In this document: piece by piece, positions 55,531 to 63,919 of the stretch | Layout of the letters: every line of letters begins with the position of its first letter | Position numbering within the stretch: position 1 is the stretch's first letter | NCBI RefSeq assembly: GCF_010501065.1 | Contig: NZ_QVMM01000004.1 | Coordinates: 1 to 64,000 of the forward strand | DNA: 64,000 bases | Source of the DNA: Dysgonomonas sp. 216 | Lineage (GTDB): Bacteria > Bacteroidota > Bacteroidia > Bacteroidales > Dysgonomonadaceae | Reading direction: 5' to 3' | Made by a program: the position numbers and the translations under genes | Notes under the pieces: generated by a model | Databases searched by the model: none | What the model was told of the DNA's origin: nothing | Seen by the model: only the letters and a program-made list of their open reading frames with translations

Positions 55531-56073
55531 TTATTTTGTTAGCTTGTACAAAACAGGCAACGTAAAGTATACAGGCACAGGCTTACCATCTTGCATACCC
55601 GGAATCCAGTCGGGCATTGCTTCCACTACACGTATAGCTTCGGCATCGCAAGCCTTATCCAAACCCCTCATAACTACGATATCAGTAACCTTACCCTCGG
55701 CAGATACAACAAACCTCACAATCACTCGCCCTTCAATACCCTTTTCAATAGATTCTTGGGGATATTTAAGGTTACGACCAATAAATTTAAGGAGTGCCTC
55801 ATGTCCTCCCCGAAACTGAGGCATTACATCTACTTGAACATAAGGCATCACAGAATCATCATCAGGCAATAACGATTCTAAATCCGGATATTCATTTACC
55901 TCCGGCTCAATAACAGAATTATCCGGTTGATTATATGTGTCAGTGTCAAATTCTTTTTTATCCAAATTAGTCCAAATTATATAAGTAAAATAAGATGCGA
56001 AGAACACACATAATACAGGAACAATAAATACAATAATATTACTTACAAGGCTTTTTTTCTTCTTCATTTCCAT
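55531..56073 (-). CDS. TonB-type energy transducer, paralogue of the BlaR1 C-terminal domain
   Basis: 180 residues. One N-terminal membrane helix (about 10-30), a Pro/Glu/Asp-rich spacer (about 40-75) and a TonB C-terminal domain (about 80-180: MPQFRGGHEALLKFIGRNLK, GRVIVRFVVSAEGKVTDI, PDWIPGMQDGKPVPVYFTLP). The C-terminal domain is clearly a close paralogue of the tail of the neighbouring BlaR1-type protein, which suggests local duplication. It starts 16 bp after the PorD-like gene and so joins the porE-porD transcript. Confidence 0.88.
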   Translation of the reverse strand: MEMKKKKSLVSNIIVFIVPVLCVFFASYFTYIIWTNLDKKEFDTDTYNQPDNSVIEPEVNEYPDLESLLPDDDSVMPYVQVDVMPQFRGGHEALLKFIGRNLKYPQESIEKGIEGRVIVRFVVSAEGKVTDIVVMRGLDKACDAEAIRVVEAMPDWIPGMQDGKPVPVYFTLPVLYKLTK

Positions 56074-56089
56074 TCAGATAATAAAGGTT

Positions 56090-56995
56090 CTAATTTTTTA
56101 ATTTATTCAATTCTGACGTACGGGTTGGATATATCTTACGAAGTTGTTCGTATACTGTCTTTTTTTCTTCATTAGATGACTCTGAGCAAATATCAACTAT
56201 TTCCTTTAATTTGGCATCTCCATAAAATAGAAATATGGGAGAAGATGGACGTGACGAATATATTTTCTGTAATTCGCCTAACGATGTCAATATTTTAGTT
56301 CGCCCACGGCTAACATTCGACGACATTTCGTCTAAACCCAACCGATGGTAATCGTACCACATCTGATGAAAAACAGAGCCATCCTCACTCAAGGCCAACG
56401 CCAAAGCATAACGGTTACGGTCGTTTTCGAATGGAGTCCAACCCTTAGTGTTTAGAGACTGCGATATGTTTACGATATTCATAGCCGTTTGAAAATAAGT
56501 TTTGCCACCATTCAACGAAAACGAATCGAAGTCGATACCAAGAATAATATTTGCATAAAATGCTACAATTGCAACCAGATTATTCTCTATCATATTTTCA
56601 TTATACTCCAATTGTTCACCCTGAGTATAACTAAATTCAACATCTACATCCTTGTAATTAAACATAGGTGTAGCATAAGTAGCATTATACACCGGACGTC
56701 GTGAGTTAACCTGCAATTCGGCAAGATAAGTACTACCATCCGAAACCGAATTCAAAGTAAAAACAAAGTTGCAATCAATACGTTCGTTCATACTAAAGGT
56801 GTTGCTAGTCCACTGCTTTTCGTTCAGCAATTGCATCAAAGCTCCTTCCAACGATGTAAACACCTCTTTATCTACCCCCTGAATCTTAGCACTATTAATT
56901 GTAACTTTTGCATTAAGTTCCTGCGCCTTAACAATCTGAGACGAAAGTACAAAAAAGGAAAATAATATAATTAAAATATATTTTAGCATACACAT
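56090..56995 (-). CDS. porD: T9SS protein PorD (DUF4835 family)
   Basis: 301 residues (a start at the third codon, 56989, is possible). Signal peptide about 1-24. The mature domain matches the DUF4835 family: ELNAKVTINSAKIQGVDKEV, VFTLNSVSDGSTYLAELQVN, SRRPVYNATYATPMFNYKD and WYDYHRLGLDEMSSNVSRGR. Proteins of this family are named PorD in Porphyromonas gingivalis and are needed for, or linked to, type IX secretion; the symbol is from memory and moderately secure. The start is 1 bp after the porE stop. Confidence 0.85.
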   Translation of the reverse strand: MCMLKYILIILFSFFVLSSQIVKAQELNAKVTINSAKIQGVDKEVFTSLEGALMQLLNEKQWTSNTFSMNERIDCNFVFTLNSVSDGSTYLAELQVNSRRPVYNATYATPMFNYKDVDVEFSYTQGEQLEYNENMIENNLVAIVAFYANIILGIDFDSFSLNGGKTYFQTAMNIVNISQSLNTKGWTPFENDRNRYALALALSEDGSVFHQMWYDYHRLGLDEMSSNVSRGRTKILTSLGELQKIYSSRPSSPIFLFYGDAKLKEIVDICSESSNEEKKTVYEQLRKIYPTRTSELNKLKN

Positions 56996-56996
56996 T

Positions 56997-58988
56997 TTAT
57001 TTTAGACCATACGTAACACTTAACACCTTAAACTCTGTCCGCCGATTTATCTGATCGGCTATTTCTTGTTGTTCCGGTGTTAAGGTATCTATAAACTCTT
57101 CATTCAGAATATCTCCTTCCTTCAGGAAATCGTTCTTTTTTACCAAATTTTTTGTAACAACCTTAGGTTGAGACTCCCCATAGCCTACTGCAACTAAACG
57201 GTCGGTTGCTATACCTTTTTTTATCAGATAATCAATCACCGACTGCGCCCGACGTAAAGATAAACGCTGGTTATACTCGTCCGACCCTTTTCTGTCGGTA
57301 TGAGCCGATAATTCAATTGTTACATTCGGATTAAGATTTAATAGTTCTATTAATTCATCCAAAGCAACCATTGATTCTGGGCGCAAAGTAGCTTTGTCGA
57401 AATCGTAAAATATATTTTCAATTATATTCGGCTTATTTATCGAATACAACACAAAATCGACATAATACAAGGTATCTTTTTCTAAGTCGATTGTCGATAA
57501 ATCCATTTTCGAGTTCAAATATCCCGGAGCATTAGCCAATAAAACATAATCTACTCCTCTATCTACCTGCAAACGATAAGTTCCATCAACTTTACCCTGA
57601 AATTTTTCATTCGTTCCATCCTTACCCACAACCCTTATTGTTGCATTCGGCACAAACTCATCGTCTTTATCTACAATGTAACCCTCAAGCGTAATTCTGG
57701 CTGTAGGATATTCAAAAGTAAAAATATGATCGTACCCTTTTGCATCACCTCTGTTCGAGCTAAAAAAACCGGCTTCCACTTCCCCTGCAAAAGTCATCCC
57801 AAAGTCGTCACCATACGAGTTTAGCGGATACCCCATGTTTTTAATACTCCATTTCTTATTCGAATTAAATGTCGCTTTAAAAATATCCAGCCCTCCCATT
57901 CCGGGATGACCATCCGACGAAAAATACAGTGTGGTGTCGTTTCTCATATTCGGAAACATTTCGTCGCCTGCTGTATTTATCTCGGGGCCCAGATTCTCTA
58001 TATAGTCAACTTCGTCGCCAAACAATCGGGCACGCCAAATATCCTTACCTCCATATCCACCTTTCATGTCGGACACAAAATACAAATATTCGCCCGATGG
58101 GCAGGGCGAAGGATGTGCAAACATTGCAAGGGTATCTTTCGACAATAACATAGGTTGTCCTTTAGACCAAGAACCGCCACCACGACGTGATATGTATATT
58201 AACGTTGCTGTCGATTTTTCAGGGTCCATAGGGCTGAATGAATAATACATCGTATTTCCGTCGGGCGAAAAGGCCGGAGTACCTTCATCAAACTCGGTAT
58301 TTAAGCCCTCAACCTGTTCCGGTTTAATCCACTTGCCATTCTCATCCTTACGCGAATAATAGATATCGTTGTATTTCAAACCTGTAATTGTACTTTTTTC
58401 GTCGCCTAAAGACTCATCCCTGCTGGATGTAAAATACACATCTTCGTAAGAGGGAGGCAAAAGCATAGGGCTGAATTCGCTCCGCCGTGAATTGAATAAT
58501 TCCATACGCGAAACGGTATAGCGGGTTGGGTTGTTTTTCATATTTAAAGCCATTTTGGCTCCTGCTACCCCTTCTTGAGCAAAACGATTATCGGGAAAAT
58601 GTTTCAGAAATCTGTCATATTGCTCTACTGCCAATTTGTAATCGCCATTTTTATGTAACACCCTTGCATATTGGAGCGCCAATATACTATCGTGAGGCAA
58701 ATAACGCACTGCGTTCATATATGCAGCTTTCGATCGGGCAATATTGTTACTAAGGCGATAACACTCGCCCATTTTATAAGCAACTTCTCCACGCAGTTCA
58801 CGCTTTTTAGGAGATGTTTTCTGGTATATTTTCCGGTACATCGATGCAGCCTCGAAATATTCCCCCTGAGCAAAGCGTTTGTCCGCATCACTCAATTTTA
58901 CCTGTTTACACGAAAAGGTTACAAAAGCACACCCTATCAGTAATAATATATATGTTTTTAACGATTTCAATATATCACAATTTTGCAA
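56997..58988 (-). CDS. porE: T9SS lipoprotein PorE (TPR, propeller, OmpA domain)
   Basis: 663 residues. A lipoprotein signal ends at Cys20 (LIGC) or Cys27. Then TPR helices (about 35-150), a WD40/PD40-type propeller (about 165-440, with repeated SPDGNTMYYSF, PSGEYLYFVSD, YFSSDGHPGMGGLDIFKA), a carboxypeptidase-like regulatory domain (about 445-515, ITLEGYIVDKDDEFVPNATI) and a C-terminal OmpA peptidoglycan-binding domain (YDFDKATLRPESMVALDELI, SAHTDRKGSDEYNQRLSLRR). This domain order is the PorE architecture. It links the secretion machine to the peptidoglycan. Confidence 0.93.
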   Translation of the reverse strand: MQNCDILKSLKTYILLLIGCAFVTFSCKQVKLSDADKRFAQGEYFEAASMYRKIYQKTSPKKRELRGEVAYKMGECYRLSNNIARSKAAYMNAVRYLPHDSILALQYARVLHKNGDYKLAVEQYDRFLKHFPDNRFAQEGVAGAKMALNMKNNPTRYTVSRMELFNSRRSEFSPMLLPPSYEDVYFTSSRDESLGDEKSTITGLKYNDIYYSRKDENGKWIKPEQVEGLNTEFDEGTPAFSPDGNTMYYSFSPMDPEKSTATLIYISRRGGGSWSKGQPMLLSKDTLAMFAHPSPCPSGEYLYFVSDMKGGYGGKDIWRARLFGDEVDYIENLGPEINTAGDEMFPNMRNDTTLYFSSDGHPGMGGLDIFKATFNSNKKWSIKNMGYPLNSYGDDFGMTFAGEVEAGFFSSNRGDAKGYDHIFTFEYPTARITLEGYIVDKDDEFVPNATIRVVGKDGTNEKFQGKVDGTYRLQVDRGVDYVLLANAPGYLNSKMDLSTIDLEKDTLYYVDFVLYSINKPNIIENIFYDFDKATLRPESMVALDELIELLNLNPNVTIELSAHTDRKGSDEYNQRLSLRRAQSVIDYLIKKGIATDRLVAVGYGESQPKVVTKNLVKKNDFLKEGDILNEEFIDTLTPEQQEIADQINRRTEFKVLSVTYGLK

Positions 58989-59063
58989 AACAAAGTTATA
59001 AATATAACTGATTTTTCGCTCAATTATTGTTAATAATAAACTATTTAATTCAATAAACCCGAA

Positions 59064-59966
59064 CTATCTGTAATGCTTATTTCGGGGATGATGTTCAATT
59101 ATTTCCTGACGAAGGAACTCCCTGTCCATATGAGTATAGACTTCTGTTGTTGTAATTTTTTCATGTCCTAGCATTTGCTGTATAGCCCTGATATTTGCGC
59201 CCCCTTCGAGCAAATGGGTTGCAAAAGAATGGCGGAATGTATGAGGACTTATATTCTTTTTTATTCCGGCTTCCTCGGCATATTGCTTTATAAAATGAAA
59301 TACCATTATGCGGGAAATAGCTGTTCCTCTTTTACTTAGAAAAAGAATATCCTCATGACCTTTTTTTGCCAACATCTGATTTCGATCCAACATATAGTTG
59401 GTTATTTCTTTAGCAGCAGTTGGCGATATTGGCACCAAGCGTTGTTTACTCCCTTTTCCCTCAACCTTAATGAATCCTTCGTCAATAAACAAGTCCATAA
59501 ATCGCAGACTTGTAAGTTCTGATATTCGCAACCCACAGCCATATAGTACTTCCAGAATAGCTTTATTGCGCCGCCCTTCTATTGTCGATAGATCAATTAT
59601 CTTTATTATGTCATTAATTTCGCCGACAGAAAGAACAACAGGAAGTTTCATTCCAACCTTAGGTGTCTCCAATAATTCGGTAGGGTCTTCACTTATATAA
59701 CCATCGAGAGTTAGAAAGCCATAAAACGACTTTATGCCCGAAATTACACGAGCCACCGAACGGGCATTAATACCCAAATCGTAAAGTTGTGCTACAAATT
59801 GTTGTAAATGATCGAGAGTCACATCTTCAGGTCTAAGATTTTCTTGTTCGAGAAAATTGAATAATTTATCAACATCTTCCATATACGCCGAAATGGAATT
59901 CTTCGATAAAGCCTTCTCTAACAATAAATAAGTCTTGTATTTTGTAACAACCGATTTGTTAGTCAT
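59064..59966 (-). CDS. xerD: Tyrosine recombinase XerD
   Basis: 300 residues from the ATG at 59966 (MTNKSVVTKYKTYLLLEKAL); an upstream start at 60017 only adds unlikely residues. N-terminal SAM-like domain and catalytic domain with the conserved set Arg (GCGLRISELT), Lys (VEGKGSKQR), HxxR (SPHTFRHSFATHLLEGG), His (MLGHEKITTTEVY) and the nucleophile Tyr (VYTHMDREFL). It resolves chromosome dimers. Length and position in a core neighbourhood speak for XerD rather than a mobile integrase. Divergent from the FtsB-like gene. Confidence 0.93.
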   Translation of the reverse strand: MTNKSVVTKYKTYLLLEKALSKNSISAYMEDVDKLFNFLEQENLRPEDVTLDHLQQFVAQLYDLGINARSVARVISGIKSFYGFLTLDGYISEDPTELLETPKVGMKLPVVLSVGEINDIIKIIDLSTIEGRRNKAILEVLYGCGLRISELTSLRFMDLFIDEGFIKVEGKGSKQRLVPISPTAAKEITNYMLDRNQMLAKKGHEDILFLSKRGTAISRIMVFHFIKQYAEEAGIKKNISPHTFRHSFATHLLEGGANIRAIQQMLGHEKITTTEVYTHMDREFLRQEIIEHHPRNKHYR

Positions 59967-60017
59967 TTTACTCTGATTTTTTACAAAGATATACAATATT
60001 CCCTCGAGTTTTATCAT

Positions 60018-60025
60018 TATATTTG
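60018..60025 (+). promoter_or_regulatory. -7 box of the FtsB/DivIC-like gene
   Basis: TATATTTG, a perfect TAnnTTTG box, 26 bp before the ATG at 60051. Confidence 0.5.
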
Positions 60026-60050
60026 TAACCGGATATTCGGTAAAAAATAA

Positions 60051-60362
60051 ATGAGGAGTATGGATTTTCTAAAAAAAGCAATCAGATATATTCGGAATAA
60101 ATTCTCAACTGTTCAGTTGATTATAATTATAGGGATGATATTCTTCGCTTTTTTTATTGGCGATAGCAATATCTTCGCCCGGTTTTCGTACGACTCCGAA
60201 ATAAGGGATCTGAAATCGGAAATAAAGTACTACAAAGAAAAAGCCACTGAAGATTCGATAAAACTAAACGAACTAAAATCGAGCAAAGAGAATATCGAGA
60301 AATTTGCCCGCGAAAATTATATGATGAAAAACGAGAATGAAGATATTTTCGTTATCGAATAA
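60051..60362 (+). CDS. Septum formation initiator, FtsB/DivIC family
   Basis: 103 residues (60060 is an alternative ATG). One membrane helix (about 23-40, QLIIIIGMIFFAFFIGD), then a coiled coil (RDLKSEIKYYKEKATEDSIK) and the family's C-terminal segment ENIEKFARENYMMKNENEDI. It should act with FtsL and FtsQ in the divisome. It ends 12 bp before a small membrane protein gene on the same strand. Confidence 0.9.
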   Translation: MRSMDFLKKAIRYIRNKFSTVQLIIIIGMIFFAFFIGDSNIFARFSYDSEIRDLKSEIKYYKEKATEDSIKLNELKSSKENIEKFARENYMMKNENEDIFVIE

Positions 60363-60374
60363 CTTATCAGTTTA

Positions 60375-60734
60375 ATGAATCCGAAATTAAAGAACGTACT
60401 ATATCAACTCTCGGCCATAGTTATTTTATTGGCTGCCGTTTTATACAACTCTTTTCCTCAAATTGCTCCTTATGCTATGGGTGTTGGGGTTGCCGGATTT
60501 GGTGCTATAACCTTCACATCGCCATATCCGGGCGATAGCCTTAGAGGCCGACGCCTATTTAATATGCAGATATTTGCAGTCTTATTTATGATTATATCGA
60601 CATACCTGATGTTTGTTAACAGAAACGAATGGATTGTACCTTTACTTATATCGGGAATACTTATTCTGTACAGCAGTATATTTATCGGGCGCGAATTAGA
60701 GAAAGAGAAAAAAGAGAAGGAAAAACAAAGCTAA
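60375..60734 (+). CDS. Small membrane protein of unknown function
   Basis: 119 residues with three to four membrane segments (LSAIVILLAAVLYN, MGVGVAGFGAITF, IFAVLFMIISTYLMF, VPLLISGILILYSSI) and a Lys/Glu-rich C-terminal tail. It follows the FtsB-like gene by 12 bp and overlaps the end of the convergent PseT-like gene by 4 bp. No known domain; a cell-division link is only suggested by the operon. Confidence 0.85.
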   Translation: MNPKLKNVLYQLSAIVILLAAVLYNSFPQIAPYAMGVGVAGFGAITFTSPYPGDSLRGRRLFNMQIFAVLFMIISTYLMFVNRNEWIVPLLISGILILYSSIFIGRELEKEKKEKEKQS

Positions 60735-61603
60735 AAATCGCCATAATTTACCTGAAAGCATGGCAATCCTATTTCTTTACGCCACATATCAACAACCTGA
60801 TTTCTGTCTTCCAACACAAATTCGACGAAATACTTATTATATATTTCAGTCATAAAAACTTCATATTTCGTAACAGCATCTTTTCGCATATCGCCATCTT
60901 TCCGCATCCATAGCCCATCATACAGAACATTGTGTATGCTTAAGAAACGTAAGGAAGGTTCTCTAAACCTTTCGTAGCGTCCGGTCAATAATAGTATTTT
61001 ATAGCCTAAGCCCGAATAAATCTTCAATAAATTAGCTACCGATACATTTAGTATATCCTCATCTGCTTTGCTTGCATTATACGAAGGCCTTCCGTTCATT
61101 AAGGCTAGCGTTCCATCCAAATCGCAAATAATAGCTTTGGGTAATGTTTCATCCTGTTCCAAAACCTTCTCTGTATCTTCTATTTGCTTACGTTGCGATA
61201 CATCAAACTTTTCGAGAAAGTTATCAAACTCTTTTATCCGCTTCGTCTGTGCTTTATCCGTTTTATCACTTATGTGTGCCTCGAATACTTTAAACGATAT
61301 AGATGCCTGATGATTAAAACGAGTTATTAATTGTGTGTAATGATCTTCCTTAAATGTATCAATATCTAATACTACATTCGATTTTTTAGACAATAAGCCA
61401 TTCACCGATGATAAAATCATTTCTGTTATCAGGTTCTCCTGTCTTACCCCCATCTTTATCTCCGAAAAATTTATCTGCCTGATTCCGTTACGATTAACAA
61501 ACATCCAATTTTTTCCTGATTCAACCAACTTACGGGCAAACAAAACCTTTTCGTCGTCAGAAACTCCCAATAATACCAAAACATCTAACTGTTCATTTTC
61601 CAT
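60731..61603 (-). CDS. PseT-like polynucleotide kinase/phosphatase with degenerate kinase
   Basis: 290 residues with the order of T4 polynucleotide kinase: P-loop kinase fold (1-150) then a HAD phosphatase (155-290). The phosphatase motifs are intact: DLDGTLALMNGR (Asp161, Asp163), LLLTGRYERFRE, WMRKDGDMRKD, LEDRNQVVDMW. The kinase motifs are not: the P-loop reads GVSDDEKV (13-20) in place of GxxxxGK(S/T), and the catalytic Asp-Asp before Tyr-Arg is replaced by Asn-Gly (39-40). It probably keeps 3'-phosphatase activity only. Last gene of the DUF3822-rsmD-GT2 operon, 11 bp overlap. Confidence 0.82.
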   Translation of the reverse strand: MENEQLDVLVLLGVSDDEKVLFARKLVESGKNWMFVNRNGIRQINFSEIKMGVRQENLITEMILSSVNGLLSKKSNVVLDIDTFKEDHYTQLITRFNHQASISFKVFEAHISDKTDKAQTKRIKEFDNFLEKFDVSQRKQIEDTEKVLEQDETLPKAIICDLDGTLALMNGRPSYNASKADEDILNVSVANLLKIYSGLGYKILLLTGRYERFREPSLRFLSIHNVLYDGLWMRKDGDMRKDAVTKYEVFMTEIYNKYFVEFVLEDRNQVVDMWRKEIGLPCFQVNYGDF

Positions 61604-62480
61604 TGTTAGCAGATGCTTTAAGTTCGCAAAACCTCCCTAATTTATAAAAATCGAGAACGAATAATTGGGGATTCTCTCCTTTCAGATTTCGTACACATTC
61701 CCCCTTTACTATCCGAAAAAAGAATCGGAAAAGGCTGGTTAAATAAAACTTTTTAAGCAAATAGTAAGCTTTCAGAAGCTTTATTGAGTTTTCGGCACCT
61801 ACATTTTTTAATTCAGGTTCGATTTGTAGCAAGTTGCCCAAGCTTAGATTTATTTTTTTTAAATACGATTCGGAAACTTCAAGTCCTGCATGTAATAAAG
61901 GATTGTCAATAAACGACATTTCGACACCGGCATATTTTAAACGGGCCCCAAACAGATCTTCCTCGTAACCATAATTCTTCAGATCGTCCGAAAAAGGATA
62001 CGTCAACAGTAAATCCCTATATATAAGAATATTAAAACACGAATAATATTTACCAACACCTTCTTCTCGTTTTTTTCCGAATTTCCACCTCAACATATAT
62101 TTCTTATCCGGACAAATATCGGTATACATACATCCTCCGAAACACACTACGTTGGGCTGACACATAACTATGTATCTTCGCAAAAAATCGGCGTTAGTTA
62201 CAACAGCATCGCTATCCACAATAAGAAGATATGGATATTTGGCTAGTTTAGCCAATTCGTTACGCATTCTCGAAGACCCTATATTTACAGGATTTTCGAT
62301 ATATCTAACATTTCCAAGTTCGGTTAAAGGCCGGTTTTTGTCTTTAAACCCGGCATCCGACACATCATCAAGTAAAACAATTTCATATTCAACTTTCAAT
62401 TGTTCGGCTTGGGCATGCAAATCGTTTACAAGCTTTCGGGCATCATAGTTATATATAGGTATGCAAATCGAGATCATCAA
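61593..62480 (-). CDS. Family 2 glycosyltransferase
   Basis: 295 residues. GT-A fold: SICIPIYNYDARKLVNDL at the start, IVLLDDVSDAG, YPYLLIVDSDAVVTNADFL (DxD-type metal site), and YGYEEDLFGARLKYAG (ED motif, catalytic base). It transfers a sugar from a nucleotide sugar to an unknown acceptor, probably an envelope glycan. Overlaps rsmD by 4 bp and the PseT-like gene by 11 bp, so all four genes of the operon are translationally coupled. Confidence 0.92.
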   Translation of the reverse strand: MMISICIPIYNYDARKLVNDLHAQAEQLKVEYEIVLLDDVSDAGFKDKNRPLTELGNVRYIENPVNIGSSRMRNELAKLAKYPYLLIVDSDAVVTNADFLRRYIVMCQPNVVCFGGCMYTDICPDKKYMLRWKFGKKREEGVGKYYSCFNILIYRDLLLTYPFSDDLKNYGYEEDLFGARLKYAGVEMSFIDNPLLHAGLEVSESYLKKINLSLGNLLQIEPELKNVGAENSIKLLKAYYLLKKFYLTSLFRFFFRIVKGECVRNLKGENPQLFVLDFYKLGRFCELKASANNGK

Positions 62481-63025
62481 ATACTATCCTCGTCTTTTCT
62501 AAAAATACTAAAATTTACACTTCCGTACACACGTCTTTCACTATATAACGGATATTTTGAGAAATCGTATTCTTTTGGGTGCTCCATTATGAAAATGCCG
62601 TCATCTTTTAACAATTTCTTATCGAAAACCAACTTTGGCACCTCCGGTAAAAATTTCAGGTCGTAAGGCGGATCGGCAAAAATAATATCAAACTGTTCTT
62701 TACAAACCTCCAGATATTTAAAAACATCCATTTTATACAACAACACCTCGTCTGCTTTTAAATCTGCAATGGTACGCTCAATGAATGAATAATTGATGGG
62801 CGATTTTTCGACACATACAACATGAGAACATCCTCTTGAAGCAAATTCGAGGCTAATACTTCCTGTTCCTCCAAATAAATCGAGGGCAGTGAGTCCATCC
62901 CAATCCACCATATTATTTAATACATTAAAAAGATTCTCTTTTGCAAAATCGGTAGTTGGCCTGGCTTTAAAATTTCTTGGTAAACTAATTCTTCGCCCTT
63001 TATATCTTCCACTGATTATTCTCAT
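62477..63025 (-). CDS. rsmD: 16S rRNA (guanine966-N2)-methyltransferase RsmD
   Basis: 182 residues. It begins MRIISGRYKGRRISLPRNFK and has the SAM-binding motif LDLFGGTGSISLEFASRGCS and the catalytic DPPY motif (IIFADPPYDL), followed by EHPKEYDF. It methylates G966 of 16S rRNA in the assembled 30S subunit. Overlaps both neighbours by 4 bp (ATGA type). Confidence 0.95.
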   Translation of the reverse strand: MRIISGRYKGRRISLPRNFKARPTTDFAKENLFNVLNNMVDWDGLTALDLFGGTGSISLEFASRGCSHVVCVEKSPINYSFIERTIADLKADEVLLYKMDVFKYLEVCKEQFDIIFADPPYDLKFLPEVPKLVFDKKLLKDDGIFIMEHPKEYDFSKYPLYSERRVYGSVNFSIFRKDEDSI

Positions 63026-63831
63026 ACTGATAAAATTGCAATATCAAGAGGAGCATCGATGCTCCGCTGTCCAAATTCGCTTATTTGTTCAAAATTTCCT
63101 ACATCGTTTACATCGTCTACATACTCCCTTAACACGTTACGTATTTCGTTATTCGACGTATACCCATAGATAAATAACTTATCGCGGAGCTGGTCAAAAC
63201 CGCAATTTTTCCAGATATTCAATATGTAATATATTAAATCTTGTTCTGTCTCTGCCTTATAAGTATGCCCCAACAATATACCGCCCTTTTTGCTAAAACA
63301 TACAATATCGGTAAAATCGCCGTGAAAACAAATGAACATATTTCCGGCATCCTTTGCTTTTTTTCCATCAAAATAGTTCATCAATAAAGCACTATGATGA
63401 TAAAAGACCGGAGCAGACAAACTTCGGTATAAAAACAGGTAAACAGGCTCCTCTATATCGAAAACCAATTGATTATTCTGAACAGGTTTTTCGTTTGTGA
63501 GTATGTGCATAACATCTTTGTGATGTGTAAAATTATACATATCCACAACTTTCGATTTTTCGTAGAAAGGAATAGGTATTAATTCATATCTTTGCGATAC
63601 AAAAATAACGTTAGTCTGTTTAAAATTACTTGTCAGAAAATTGTGATCGAATATAATACGCTGAATATTATTGCTCAACGATGTTTCTTTCGCAAAAGAC
63701 GTTTCAAGATAACAATAGCCATCATCAACACCGGGCTCATGTATAGAGAATGAAAAACCATTTGCTTTAACACGAATGTTCAGCACGTATTTTTCAGGTG
63801 TTCTCAAGTCTATATTATCGGGAAGAAACAT
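63022..63831 (-). CDS. DUF3822 family protein
   Basis: 269 residues. The pattern of the Bacteroidetes DUF3822 family is visible: an N-terminal FSFSIHE strand, LSNNIQRIIFDHNFLTSNFK, YSLCF-like EPVYLFLYRSLSAPVFYHHS, and FICFHGDFTDIVCFSKKGGI. The fold resembles an actin-like ATPase of the ASKHA type, with unknown function. It is the first gene of the operon with rsmD, which is the common arrangement in Bacteroidetes. Confidence 0.88.
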   Translation of the reverse strand: MFLPDNIDLRTPEKYVLNIRVKANGFSFSIHEPGVDDGYCYLETSFAKETSLSNNIQRIIFDHNFLTSNFKQTNVIFVSQRYELIPIPFYEKSKVVDMYNFTHHKDVMHILTNEKPVQNNQLVFDIEEPVYLFLYRSLSAPVFYHHSALLMNYFDGKKAKDAGNMFICFHGDFTDIVCFSKKGGILLGHTYKAETEQDLIYYILNIWKNCGFDQLRDKLFIYGYTSNNEIRNVLREYVDDVNDVGNFEQISEFGQRSIDAPLDIAILSV

Positions 63832-63853
63832 ACAGTTACTTTTTTTAATAATA

Positions 63854-63861
63854 CAAATTTA
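63854..63861 (-). promoter_or_regulatory. -7 box of the DUF3822-rsmD operon
   Basis: TAAATTTG on the minus strand, a full match to TAnnTTTG, 22 bp before the DUF3822 ATG. Confidence 0.55.
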
Positions 63862-63919
63862 GGAAAGTTATTTTTAAACACTAATTTTAAGGTTACAATT
63901 TATAGGAGATCAAACAACA

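Noticed and set aside
59064-59966. Mobile-element integrase
   Set aside because: Length, motif set and stable neighbourhood (porE, FtsB-like gene) fit the housekeeping recombinase XerD; no attachment repeats found.
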